A stretch of 64,000 bases of DNA from Pseudomonas paraversuta (lineage in GTDB: Bacteria; Pseudomonadota; Gammaproteobacteria; Pseudomonadales; Pseudomonadaceae). The notes beneath the pieces were generated by a model. The model was not told the origin of the DNA, did not search any database, and worked only from the letters and a program-made list of their open reading frames with translations. A program made the position numbers and the translations under genes. The DNA is taken from NCBI RefSeq assembly GCF_904063065.1, contig NZ_CAJFCL010000007.1:124001-188000 (forward strand). Reading direction: 5' to 3'. Shown here piece by piece: positions 44,343 to 52,562 of the stretch (position 1 is the stretch's first letter; each line of letters starts with the position of its first letter).

Positions 44343-45032
44343 TCACAACTCAGCGGCTTTTATGCCGACCGAGTAGTGTCGTCCCAGAAAGCGCAGCACC
44401 AGCAATGACACGCTGGTCAGCATCAGATACAGCCCCGCCACGGCGAGAAAAAACGTAAAGGGTTCATGGGTCGCATCTGCTGCGCTTTTGGCCTTGAACA
44501 TCATGTCCTGCAAGCCAATGACCGAGATCAGCGCAGTGGACTTGGTCAGCACCAGCCAGTTATTGGTGAACCCCGGCAGTGCGAAACGGACCATCTGCGG
44601 CACCAGAATTCGCCAGAACACCTGGGCGCTGCCCATGCCATACGCCAGCCCCGCCTCGATCTGGCCTTTGGGGATGGCCATAAATGCACCGCGAAAGGTT
44701 TCCGAGAGATAGGCACCAAAGATGAAGCCCATGGTGCAGACCCCGGCGACAAAGGGGTTGATATCGATATAGTCCGTGGAGCCCAGGGCCATAGCGATGC
44801 GGTTCATCAGGTCCTGACCGCCATAGAAAATCAGCAGAATCAGTACCAGATCCGGAATACCGCGAATCAGGGTGGTATAGACCTCTCCCAGCCGTGCCAG
44901 CCACTTGATCGGTGACAAGCGCAGCGTCGCGCCAATCAGGCCCAGGACAATGGCCAGGGCCATGGCGGTCAGAGCCAGATTTACGGTCAGCCAGGCACCC
45001 TCGAGAATGCTCGATCCGTAGCCGTGGAGCAT
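44343..45032 (-). CDS. ABC amino-acid transporter permease (AotQ/HisQ-like)
   Basis: This is the second integral-membrane subunit, 229 residues. The EAA loop is QIEAGLAYGMGSAQVFWRILVP, and TTLIRGIPDLVLILLIFYGG is the usual HisQ segment. The ATG at 45032 gives MLHGYGSSILEGAWLTV, matching AotQ; a longer reading of 14 residues has no family support. It follows the binding-protein gene after 90 bases. Confidence 0.92.
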   Translation of the reverse strand: MLHGYGSSILEGAWLTVNLALTAMALAIVLGLIGATLRLSPIKWLARLGEVYTTLIRGIPDLVLILLIFYGGQDLMNRIAMALGSTDYIDINPFVAGVCTMGFIFGAYLSETFRGAFMAIPKGQIEAGLAYGMGSAQVFWRILVPQMVRFALPGFTNNWLVLTKSTALISVIGLQDMMFKAKSAADATHEPFTFFLAVAGLYLMLTSVSLLVLRFLGRHYSVGIKAAEL

Positions 45033-45122
45033 GATGCAGTTCCTCAAGCGAGCGCCAAAAAACGCGCGAGACAAGCCCCGGCGACTCCCACCGGGGGAGC
45101 CGCATCAGGGATACGGGTTGAC

Positions 45123-45902
45123 TTACCTTTGACCGTAGATGTCGTACGTGAAGTACTTGGTCATCACTTGTTCGTACTTGCCGTTGGCGCGGATTGCATC
45201 TATGGCGGCATTCAGGCGTTCGGCGTTGGCCGTGTCGCCTTTACGCACAGCGATGCCTGCGCCCCGGCCGAAGAAGGCAGGGTCGTTGATATCCGGCCCG
45301 ACCAGGGCGTACCCCTGGCCCAGCGGGGTTTTGATAAAGCTTTCATCGGTGTAGATGATGTCGGCGAGCGTGGCATCCAGACGGCCCGAGACCAGATCGA
45401 GGAAGGCTTCACTCTGGGTCGAGTAGCGCACCACCACGACCCCGGCCGTCTCAAGCTTTTGGGTGGCAAAGCGGTCATAGGTCGAAGAGCGCTGCACCCC
45501 GACACGTTTGCCCTTGAGATCCACCAGCGGATCGTTGATCACAGTGCCCGCCTTCATCGCGAACTTGCCGGGGGTGTGGTAGTACTTTTTGCTGAAATCG
45601 ACGGACTTGAGCCGGTCTTCGGTAATCGACATGGAAGACAGCACCGCATCAACCTTGCGCACTTTGAGCGAAGGAATCATGCCGTCGAACTCCTGGACCA
45701 CCCAGGTGCATTTGATTTTCATCTCCTCGCACAGCGCGTTGCCAATGTCGTAGTCAAAACCGCTGATCTCACCTTCAGGGGTTTTCATCGAAAACGGTGG
45801 GTAGGCCGCTTCGATACCAATACGCAGAGGCGCGTCATCGGCGCGGGCCACAAAGCTGAAAGCGCACAGGGCCAGTGCACCTAGAAGTACTGTCTTGTTC
45901 AA
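45123..45902 (-). CDS. Periplasmic amino-acid binding protein (AotJ/HisJ-like)
   Basis: The substrate-binding protein of the transporter has 259 residues, with a signal peptide of about 20 (NKTVLLGALALCAFSFVARA) and a type II periplasmic-binding fold. Ligand-contact regions are EAAYPPFSMKTPEGEISGFDYD and RVGVQRSSTYD. The start is TTG, with AGGAG 8 bases ahead; a longer ATG reading would place 17 extra residues before the signal peptide. Cationic amino acids, such as arginine, ornithine, lysine or histidine, or opines are plausible ligands. The real ligand is unknown. Confidence 0.9.
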   Translation of the reverse strand: MNKTVLLGALALCAFSFVARADDAPLRIGIEAAYPPFSMKTPEGEISGFDYDIGNALCEEMKIKCTWVVQEFDGMIPSLKVRKVDAVLSSMSITEDRLKSVDFSKKYYHTPGKFAMKAGTVINDPLVDLKGKRVGVQRSSTYDRFATQKLETAGVVVVRYSTQSEAFLDLVSGRLDATLADIIYTDESFIKTPLGQGYALVGPDINDPAFFGRGAGIAVRKGDTANAERLNAAIDAIRANGKYEQVMTKYFTYDIYGQR

Positions 45903-46002
45903 ATTATTGACTCCTGAAGGGCGTTCGGGGGTGAAGAAACACTTGCCATCCAAGCTGGCGCGCAGGATCAGTCCGTCGACTGTGTGCGGCTATAGATGAC
46001 AC

Positions 46003-46031
46003 GTATTATTTCAGAAATCAACAAAGTGAAA
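46003..46031 (-). promoter_or_regulatory. Promoter of the aot-like operon with an embedded palindrome
   Basis: On the - strand TTTCAC (46031-46026) and TAATAC (46008-46003) are 17 bases apart. The spacer contains the 11-bp palindrome ATTTCTGAAAT (46018-46008), a possible operator for the RpiR-type regulator. Confidence 0.5.
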
Positions 46032-46087
46032 ATATTTATATCAAAAAGCGCCAGCCACCCCCTTCTCCACGGGCTCTGAGCTGCGGC

Positions 46088-47848
46088 TTAAAACTTTACC
46101 CCCACCGTCAGCGTCATAAAGTCCCGGTCGCTGACCGTGCTGTAACGCCCACCAAAGAAATTGGTGTACGAAAGGCTGCTGGTGTAGGTGTTCTGGTACT
46201 CGGCATCAATGCCCATGCTCACTGCCTTGCGCCCTTCGGCAAAGGTATTGTCGGGGCCCGGCGAATAGCCGCTGACATCGTGGGACCAGGCCAGATTCGG
46301 CTTCAGGTTGAGGCTGTTAAACACGTTGTTGTAGGCCCACACGGCACGTGCGCGATAGCCCCATGAATTAGCCGTGGTGAAGCCGTCGTTGCCGTCGCTA
46401 CCAAATACCGGATCACGCCCGTAGCGCAAACTGCCGCCGAGACCGGCCACGTGGCTCACGCCAACCTCACCGATCAAGGTCAGCCGGTCAGCTCCCATGG
46501 CATTGTCGAAGACATGGGTCAGAGAGGTCTGAAACTGAGTGATCTCCTTGCGCCGATAGCCCTGGGAATCGGCACCCGGAGTAACGCTCAGCGGCGATGC
46601 AGCGGCCAGTCCCGGCAACAGGGTCACATTGGCGTACAGCAGATCATTGCTGTTGAGCTGTACAGGCGCATTGGGCCGATAACTCAGTTCACCTTTCCAT
46701 GCCGAGCCTGTGGACAAGGTGGTGGCGAAACTCAGGCCGTACAGGCGGATATCCTCGGGATACTCGACGTAGTAACTGGAGTTACCGGCGACGATCATCG
46801 GCGCCAGAGCGCCTGCAGCCGAGGCCGAGTCGTAGGCCGACTGCGATGCCGCACGCCCGCTGAGGATCGGATCGCGGCTGTGGTAGTTCATGAAGTAGGC
46901 GCCGAAATCGGTGTCCAGCGGCTCGAACACGTAGTGCATGGCCACGCCGAACTGCCCGCTGTTGCGCGCATCGCGATCAGCACCACGACGCACCAGCACG
47001 CCCTCGCCGTTCACATCGACACCCGCCGACGTCAGGGCTGAAAGGTCCGCCACATTCAGTGCCGAACGCTTGCTCATCACTCGATAATTGCCGTCACAAC
47101 CGTCGGCGGTTACGTCGGACTGGGAGAAGAATGTTCCGCAGTTATCGGTTTCTGACTGCTCCCAGTCCAGTTGATAAAAGGCTTGGGCCGAGAGGTTGTC
47201 GGTGAGGTTTTGCGAAATGTAGAACAGGTTGACCGGCACCAGGCCGTCTTTGTATTCAGTGCCCGGTCGCCGATACGCCGCGACATCTGTCGGGTTGATG
47301 GCATTGATCCCGCCACCGATAAAGCTGCTCTCACCCCAGTTGACCACCTGTTTGCCCAGGCGCACGGCCCCGGGCTGATCGGCAATGGCGTAGTTGTGAT
47401 AGGCGTAGGCATCCAGCCACTGGGCTCCGGCAGACTGGGCCGAGGCTTTGCGCCCACTGTCGCTGACTGGTTTGAAGGGACGACTGTCATCCTGCAGTTC
47501 AAAGTCGTACCAATACTTGCCCCGGACATACACACCGCTGTCGCCGTACTTGAGCTCCAGCCCGTGGATGCCGGTAAAAATCTTGGAGAAGGTTTCGCCG
47601 CGCTTGAAGTTGAGGCGGCCATCATCCGAGATTTGCGATTGCCCCTTGCCGCCGTTGTTGGCGCCGATCAGCTTGCGATCGGCCTTGGCCGTGGACCAGC
47701 TGGCGCCAATGGACAGTTCGGAATCGATCTGGCCTTCGATCTCGCCTATGTTAAAGCTCACGCCCCAGGCGGGCCCGGCGAGCGTCGAGACAAGGCTGAC
47801 TGCCAGTGGCAGTTTGACCTGGCGCCAGAACCGGTTGACTGAGGACAT
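46088..47848 (-). CDS. DUF1302 family outer-membrane-associated protein
   Basis: This 586-residue exported protein belongs to DUF1302. A signal peptide (about 1-30) precedes the typical start VSFNIGEIEGQIDSELSIG. Family segments include YVRGKYWYDFEL, RLGKQVVNWGESSFIGGGIN and a closing Phe after TLTVGVKF, as in outer-membrane barrels. The ATG at 47848 has GGAGAAG ahead. DUF1302 genes in Pseudomonas are often paired with a DUF1329 gene for sterol, ester or organic-acid use. No partner is found here, so it stands alone. Molecular function unknown. Confidence 0.87.
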   Translation of the reverse strand: MSSVNRFWRQVKLPLAVSLVSTLAGPAWGVSFNIGEIEGQIDSELSIGASWSTAKADRKLIGANNGGKGQSQISDDGRLNFKRGETFSKIFTGIHGLELKYGDSGVYVRGKYWYDFELQDDSRPFKPVSDSGRKASAQSAGAQWLDAYAYHNYAIADQPGAVRLGKQVVNWGESSFIGGGINAINPTDVAAYRRPGTEYKDGLVPVNLFYISQNLTDNLSAQAFYQLDWEQSETDNCGTFFSQSDVTADGCDGNYRVMSKRSALNVADLSALTSAGVDVNGEGVLVRRGADRDARNSGQFGVAMHYVFEPLDTDFGAYFMNYHSRDPILSGRAASQSAYDSASAAGALAPMIVAGNSSYYVEYPEDIRLYGLSFATTLSTGSAWKGELSYRPNAPVQLNSNDLLYANVTLLPGLAAASPLSVTPGADSQGYRRKEITQFQTSLTHVFDNAMGADRLTLIGEVGVSHVAGLGGSLRYGRDPVFGSDGNDGFTTANSWGYRARAVWAYNNVFNSLNLKPNLAWSHDVSGYSPGPDNTFAEGRKAVSMGIDAEYQNTYTSSLSYTNFFGGRYSTVSDRDFMTLTVGVKF

Positions 47849-48027
47849 CGATACTTCTCCGAGGGCACGCACAATGAGCCGCAAGGATGAAGGAAAACCA
47901 GAAATTGACAAGATCGCCGGTGGCGCAACGCCAAACCTGTGGCCAACTGGCTGGCTCGCGTTGCGGGCAAGCCAGCCCCTGCAGCGTTCCCGCTAGCCGG
48001 GGTGGGCCCATGGAGCGATACGAAAAA

Positions 48028-48657
48028 TCAATTCATCTCAGTGAACGCAAGCTTCACACCCAGGGCGACCAGTACCGCGCCCATGGTGCGATCAAACCAG
48101 TGGCCCATGCGTGCAAAGCCGGTGCGCACGCGCTGATGGCTGAACAACATCGCAACCATGCAAAACCACAGTCCGGTCGCGACCGCCAGGTACACGCCAT
48201 ACCCGGCCTGAATGGACAGTGGCGTATGCGGATTGATGACCACGGTAAACAACGACAGGAAAAACAGCGTGGCTTTAGGGTTCAGGCCATTGGTTACAAA
48301 GCCCGAAGTGAAGGCTCCGCGCGCAGTGCGCTCGCCAACCGGCAAAGAAGCAGCCACGGCTGCCGGATCAGCAGGCCTGGCGCGCAATGCCTTGATCCCG
48401 ATGTACAGCAGGTAGGCAGCTGCCAGCCATTTGAGGGCGTTAAACAACACAATCGACTGCGAGACAATGATCCCGATCCCCAGCAGCGAATAGCCGACAT
48501 GGACGAAAATTGCCGTGCCCACACCGAAGGCGGTAAACATCCCGGCGCGACGGCCGTGAGTCACGCTTTCACGCACCACCACAGCAAAGTCGGGCCCGGG
48601 GCTGGCGACGGCCAGCAAGTGAATCAGGGCAACGGTCAAAAATTCTGTCCAGTACAT
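48028..48657 (-). CDS. LysE family amino-acid exporter
   Basis: A LysE/RhtB-type inner-membrane exporter of 209 residues with about six membrane helices. The family signature ASPGPDFAVVVRESVTHGRR is near the N-terminus, and FVTNGLNPKATLFFLSLF is in the middle. The ATG at 48657 is preferred over one 12 bases earlier because GGAG precedes it by 6 bases. It is divergently transcribed from the hydroxyacid dehydrogenase gene. Substrate unknown; threonine, homoserine lactone or other small amino acids are usual. Confidence 0.92.
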   Translation of the reverse strand: MYWTEFLTVALIHLLAVASPGPDFAVVVRESVTHGRRAGMFTAFGVGTAIFVHVGYSLLGIGIIVSQSIVLFNALKWLAAAYLLYIGIKALRARPADPAAVAASLPVGERTARGAFTSGFVTNGLNPKATLFFLSLFTVVINPHTPLSIQAGYGVYLAVATGLWFCMVAMLFSHQRVRTGFARMGHWFDRTMGAVLVALGVKLAFTEMN

Positions 48658-48737
48658 GCACGGCTCCATTACAAATTGTTTCTTCTGTTAGGCTCGCCAC
48701 ATTACGCCTTCACTCGACAGCACAAAAGGTACAGTTG

Positions 48738-49703
48738 ATGACGAACACTCAGCGCGCAGTATTCCTGGATCACACCTCACTGGATCTGGGCGACCTCGAC
48801 CTTGCCCCTCTGCGCCAGTGTTTCAGCGAGTTGCAGCTGTGGTCGGACACCGACGCCGATAACCTGATCGAACGTCTGCAAGGCGCCAGCGTGGCCATCA
48901 GCAATAAAATCCAGCTCAATGCCCGAACCCTCGCGGCCTGCCCCGAGCTGAAGCTGATTCTGGTGGCGGCCACCGGCACCAATAACGTTGACCTTGAAGC
49001 CGCACGCGCCCGCGGCATTACCGTTGCCAACTGCCAGGGCTACGGCACGCCCTCGGTGGCCCAGCACACTCTGGGGCTGTTGCTGGCACTGGCCACCCGC
49101 CTTGTCGACTACAACAAAGCCGTGACTGCGGGCCAGTGGCAACAGGCCAGGCAGTTCTGCTTGCTGGACTTCCCGATTGTCGAACTCGAAGGCAAGACCC
49201 TGGGCCTGTTCGGTCACGGTGAACTGGGCAGCGCCGTGGCCCGGCTGGCCGAAGCCTTTGGCATGCGCGTCTTGCTGGGCCAGATCCCCGGCCGTCCGGC
49301 CCGAGCCGACCGGCTGCCACTGGATGAGTTGCTGCCACAGGTCGACGCCCTGACCTTTCACTGCCCGCTCAATGAACACACTCGCAATTTTATCGGCGCC
49401 CGTGAACTGGCACTGCTCAAGCCGGGGGCCTTTGTGGTCAACACTGCCCGCGGCGGCATGATTGATGAACTGGCCCTGGCCAATGCGCTGCGCAGCGGCC
49501 ATCTGGGCGGCGCGGCCACCGACGTACTGAGCGTCGAACCGCCGCGCGACGGCAACCCGCTGCTGGCCCATGACATCCCGCGCCTGATCATTACTCCGCA
49601 CAGCGCCTGGGGCAGTCGTGAAGCGCGCCAGCGGATCGTCGGCCAACTGACGCAAAACGCCGAAGCATTCTTTAACGGTACAGCGCTGCGGGTCGTCAGT
49701 TGA
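48738..49703 (+). CDS. D-2-hydroxyacid dehydrogenase (glycerate dehydrogenase-like)
   Basis: This NAD(P)-dependent reductase interconverts 2-keto acids and D-2-hydroxy acids. The Rossmann motif is GLFGHGELGSAVARL. The active-site Arg is in NTARGGMID, Glu in LSVEPPRDG and His in ITPHSAWGS. Length is 321 residues. The sequence resembles HprA-type glycerate dehydrogenases (hydroxypyruvate to D-glycerate). The substrate is not certain. AAAAGGT lies 9 bases ahead of the ATG, and rsmC follows after 30 bases. Confidence 0.9.
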   Translation: MTNTQRAVFLDHTSLDLGDLDLAPLRQCFSELQLWSDTDADNLIERLQGASVAISNKIQLNARTLAACPELKLILVAATGTNNVDLEAARARGITVANCQGYGTPSVAQHTLGLLLALATRLVDYNKAVTAGQWQQARQFCLLDFPIVELEGKTLGLFGHGELGSAVARLAEAFGMRVLLGQIPGRPARADRLPLDELLPQVDALTFHCPLNEHTRNFIGARELALLKPGAFVVNTARGGMIDELALANALRSGHLGGAATDVLSVEPPRDGNPLLAHDIPRLIITPHSAWGSREARQRIVGQLTQNAEAFFNGTALRVVS

Positions 49704-49733
49704 TAGACTGCGGCCCTTTTTGAGGAGCAGATT

Positions 49734-50732
49734 ATGGATCCGCGCAGTGAAGTACTGCTTCGTCAGCCTGAATACTTTCAGGGCTCGTTGCTGTTGGTAG
49801 GATTACCGGCTGACGAATTGCTCGGCGAACTGCCAAATGCCCACGGCTGGTGCTGGCACGCCGGCGACCAGGCCACCCTGGATGCGCGCTTTGAAGGACG
49901 GGTGCATTTCGGCATCGAGCTGCCTGAGCGCAGCTTCGACACCGCCGTGGTGTTTCTGCCCAAGTCCAAGGAACTGGCTGATTATCTGCTCAACGCCGTG
50001 GCGGCTCGCCTGCCCGGTGCGGACGTATTTCTGGTGGGCGAAAAGAAGGGCGGAATCGAAGGCGCATCCAAGCAACTGGTTCCGTTTGGCAAGCCGCGCA
50101 AGCTCGACAGCGCGCGTCATTGCCAGCTGTGGCAAGTCACTGTGGTCAACGCCCCGGCCGCACCGGTGCTCGCCGACCTCGCCCAGCATTACGAACTGCC
50201 GCTGGCCGAAGGCCCGTTGAAAGTCGTCAGCCTGCCGGGTGTGTTCAGCCATGGCCGCCTGGATCGGGGCAGCGCCCTGTTGCTGGAGCACCTGGACAAA
50301 CTGCCCAGCGGCCACGTGCTGGACTTCGGCTGCGGTGCCGGGGTGCTGGGAGCCGCAGTCAAGCGCCGCTACCCGCATAACAACGTCACCCTGCTCGATG
50401 TCGATGCCTTTGCCACCGCCAGCAGTCGTCTGACCCTTGCCGCAAACGGTCTGGAAGCCGAGGTCATTACCGGCGATGGCATTGATGCGGCGCCCATGGG
50501 CCTGAACTCGATTTTGAGCAATCCGCCGTTTCACGTCGGGGTTCATACCGATTACCACGCCACAGAAAACTTGCTGCAAAAAGCAGTCAAACATCTGAAA
50601 ACAGGTGGCGAACTTCGTCTTGTAGCCAATAGCTTCCTGCGCTACCAGCCGCTGATCGAAGAGCAGTTCGGCCACTGCACAGTCAAGGCGCAAGGTCAGG
50701 GTTTCCGGATTTACAGCGCCAAACGCCGCTGA
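49734..50732 (+). CDS. rsmC: 16S rRNA (guanine-1207-N2)-methyltransferase
   Basis: RsmC methylates G1207 in 16S rRNA of the 30S subunit. The 332-residue protein has an inactive N-terminal methyltransferase-like half and a catalytic C-terminal half. SAM motif I is [13 protein letters not shown] and the catalytic motif IV is [14 protein letters not shown] precedes the ATG. A closely related group, RlmG, has similar architecture; the length of about 330 residues and NPPFHxG favour RsmC. Confidence 0.93.
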   Translation: MDPRSEVLLRQPEYFQGSLLLVGLPADELLGELPNAHGWCWHAGDQATLDARFEGRVHFGIELPERSFDTAVVFLPKSKELADYLLNAVAARLPGADVFLVGEKKGGIEGASKQLVPFGKPRKLDSARHCQLWQVTVVNAPAAPVLADLAQHYELPLAEGPLKVVSLPGVFSHGRLDRGSALLLEHLDKLPSGHVLDFGCGAGVLGAAVKRRYPHNNVTLLDVDAFATASSRLTLAANGLEAEVITGDGIDAAPMGLNSILSNPPFHVGVHTDYHATENLLQKAVKHLKTGGELRLVANSFLRYQPLIEEQFGHCTVKAQGQGFRIYSAKRR

Positions 50733-50752
50733 CAGAAAAGCGCAATAAGGGC

Positions 50753-50781
50753 TTGCCGGATCGGATTTGCCTAGGCAGAAT
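50753..50781 (+). promoter_or_regulatory. Possible promoter of the riboswitch transcript
   Basis: TTGCCG (50753-50758) and CAGAAT (50776-50781) are 17 bases apart, about 14 bases ahead of the conserved riboswitch box. The -10 match is modest. Confidence 0.4.
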
Positions 50782-50782
50782 C

Positions 50783-50975
50783 CGCTCCGTCCTAGGGGAG
50801 TAGTCTCCCACGAGCCTCGCGCTCGTCCGGCATGCGTCAACATACTTGGTCAACAGACCATGGTGCATGCGACCCAGGTGTCCGCACAGACGGACCGGGG
50901 TTTGACAAGACCTATGACACGAACACCTTACCCGGGGCGGGAAGGCTGTACGTGTCATAGCCGTGTCGACCCGCC
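50783..50975 (+). ncRNA. yybP-ykoY manganese riboswitch
   Basis: The leader of the GDT1-type gene has the conserved riboswitch box GGGGAGTAG at 50795-50803 and the later box ACAAGACCTATGACACG (about 50905-50921). The latter pairs with CGTGTCATAG at 50951-50960, as in the E. coli alx and mntP leaders. An inner hairpin CCTT...AAGG lies between these arms. Ligand-bound Mn2+ normally switches on an exporter. No T-run follows the final stem, so control of translation is more likely than termination. The ribosome site of the gene lies about 20 bases after the last stem. Confidence 0.87.
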
Positions 50976-50991
50976 CCTGGAAAACTACCTG

Positions 50992-51579
50992 ATGATGCTC
51001 GATTCCTTACTCGTTCCTACAGCAATCGTTGCCTTGGCCGAAATCGGTGACAAGACGCAACTACTCGCGCTGATTCTCGCCGCACGCTTTCGCAAACCCT
51101 GGCCGATCATCGCCGGCATCGTGGTGGCAACCCTCGCCAACCATGCGGCAGCCGGTGCCGTGGGCGCCTGGTTCAGCACCTTCTTCACCGATGTGATGTT
51201 GCACTGGGTGCTCGCCGCGAGCTTTGCCGCCACGGCCCTGTGGACTCTGGTCCCGGACAAGATGGACGACGACGAGGCCAGTACAGCCCGCAAATACGGC
51301 CCCTTCATCACCACGCTGATTACATTCTTCATCGCTGAAATGGGTGACAAGACCCAGGTTGCGACCGTGATGCTGGCGGCGCAATACCCGGATTTGTGGC
51401 TGGTGATTATCGGTACCACCCTGGGCATGCTGATTGCCAACGTGCCGGTGGTGCTGGCGGGTAACTTTGCGGCCGACAAACTGCCATTGACCCTGATTCG
51501 CCGACTGGCCGCGACCGCGTTCTTCGTGCTGGCCATAGTGGCGGTGTACAAGGCGATGGTGATCAGCGGCTGGCTGTAA
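50992..51579 (+). CDS. GDT1/TMEM165 family (UPF0016) manganese transporter
   Basis: This inner-membrane cation transporter of 195 residues has two homologous halves with the paired motif E-x-G-D-K-T: ALAEIGDKTQLLALIL (about 15-30) and FIAEMGDKTQVATVML (about 110-125). About six membrane helices are visible. Bacterial members export Mn2+ (MneA of Vibrio), and the riboswitch in its leader supports this. Two ATGs are adjacent (50992 and 50995). A frame extending upstream to 50767 runs through the riboswitch and is rejected. Confidence 0.93.
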   Translation: MMLDSLLVPTAIVALAEIGDKTQLLALILAARFRKPWPIIAGIVVATLANHAAAGAVGAWFSTFFTDVMLHWVLAASFAATALWTLVPDKMDDDEASTARKYGPFITTLITFFIAEMGDKTQVATVMLAAQYPDLWLVIIGTTLGMLIANVPVVLAGNFAADKLPLTLIRRLAATAFFVLAIVAVYKAMVISGWL

Positions 51580-51621
51580 CGGCCACTGATCCCTGCAGAC
51601 GCTCTGCGATGCAGGCCAATG

Positions 51622-51686
51622 CAATCGCCGGCAAGCCAGGCTCCCACCAGGCGGTCTGAATTGTGGGAGCTGGCTTGCCGGCTATG
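51622..51686. repeat. REP palindrome pair
   Basis: ATCGCCGGCAAGCCAGGCTC and a facing GAGCTGGCTTGCCGGCTAT, about 20 bases apart, form a Pseudomonas REP doublet. It lies between the converging GDT1-type and M48 genes and may act as a transcription barrier. Confidence 0.8.
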
Positions 51687-51706
51687 GGAACACTGCGCTC
51701 TGAACC

Positions 51707-52528
51707 CTACTGGGTCTTCGGCGCTTGCTCATACAGCGGCATCACCTTGGGGATCGCCGCTTGCAATGCTGCAATCCGGCTGCTGGAAGCCGGGTGGGTG
51801 CTCATGAATTCCGGCGGCGCATCTTGCGCTTGCGCGGCCATTTTCTGCCACAGGGTAATCGCTGCATTCGGGTTGTAACCCGCCCGGGCAGCCAGCTCAA
51901 GGCCGATCAGGTCGGCTTCGTTTTCGTTGCTGCGGCTGTTGGGCAGCGTCAGGCTGTAGTTGACCACGGTATCGGCCAGTTGCAGGCTGTCCTGGCCCAG
52001 GCCCAACAACGCCCCCGCGCCCTGTTTGGCGATCTCGATGCCATAGGCTTTAGACATGGATTCACGCCCGTGCTCGCGCAAGGCGTGGGCAATTTCATGG
52101 CCCATGATGGCGGCTATTTCGTCGTCGCTGAGCTTGAGCTGATCAATGATCCCGCTATAGAAAATGATCTTGCCGCCCGGGCCGCAGTTGGCATTGAGCT
52201 CATCGCTCTTGATCAGATTGACTTCCCAGTTCCATTGCGCGGCATCCGGACGAAAAAACGGCGCCCGGGCAACCAGGCGGTTGGCAATGGCTTGCAAACG
52301 CTTGGCGTTGGCGCTGGTTTTGTCCAGTGCGCCTTTGCTGCTGGCCTCGGTGACAGTCTGCTGGTACGACTGCGCATACATCTGATCCACTTGCTGACTC
52401 GACAGCATGCTGAACATGTACTGCTTGCGCTCAACCCCTACCGCGCCGCCACTGGTGGTGTTCACCGCCTGGCAACCTGCGAGCAATACCCCGGCGCCCA
52501 CCGCGCACACTACCGCTAACTTACCCAT
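51707..52528 (-). CDS. M48 family metalloprotease lipoprotein
   Basis: A zinc protease anchored as a lipoprotein in the periplasm (lipobox LLAGC, Cys near 19). The catalytic motif HEIAH lies in IMGHEIAHALREHGRESMSK, and the third ligand Glu is in NENEADLIGLELAARAGY. Length is 273 residues. The protein resembles LoiP/YggG and BepA-type quality-control proteases of the outer membrane but lacks a TPR domain. The gene stands alone; the SRAP gene follows upstream in the same direction. Confidence 0.92.
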   Translation of the reverse strand: MGKLAVVCAVGAGVLLAGCQAVNTTSGGAVGVERKQYMFSMLSSQQVDQMYAQSYQQTVTEASSKGALDKTSANAKRLQAIANRLVARAPFFRPDAAQWNWEVNLIKSDELNANCGPGGKIIFYSGIIDQLKLSDDEIAAIMGHEIAHALREHGRESMSKAYGIEIAKQGAGALLGLGQDSLQLADTVVNYSLTLPNSRSNENEADLIGLELAARAGYNPNAAITLWQKMAAQAQDAPPEFMSTHPASSSRIAALQAAIPKVMPLYEQAPKTQ

Positions 52529-52562
52529 CATGACTCTCCATAAACATGGCGCGCATCGTATC

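Noticed and set aside
47940..48000. Inverted CTGGCT...AGCCAG near the start of the DUF1302 gene region as a full REP doublet
   Set aside because: Only one degenerate half is present; too little to call a repeat element.
50767..50991. 75-codon N-terminal extension of the GDT1-type protein
   Set aside because: It coincides with the riboswitch, and the resulting residues are not membrane-protein-like.
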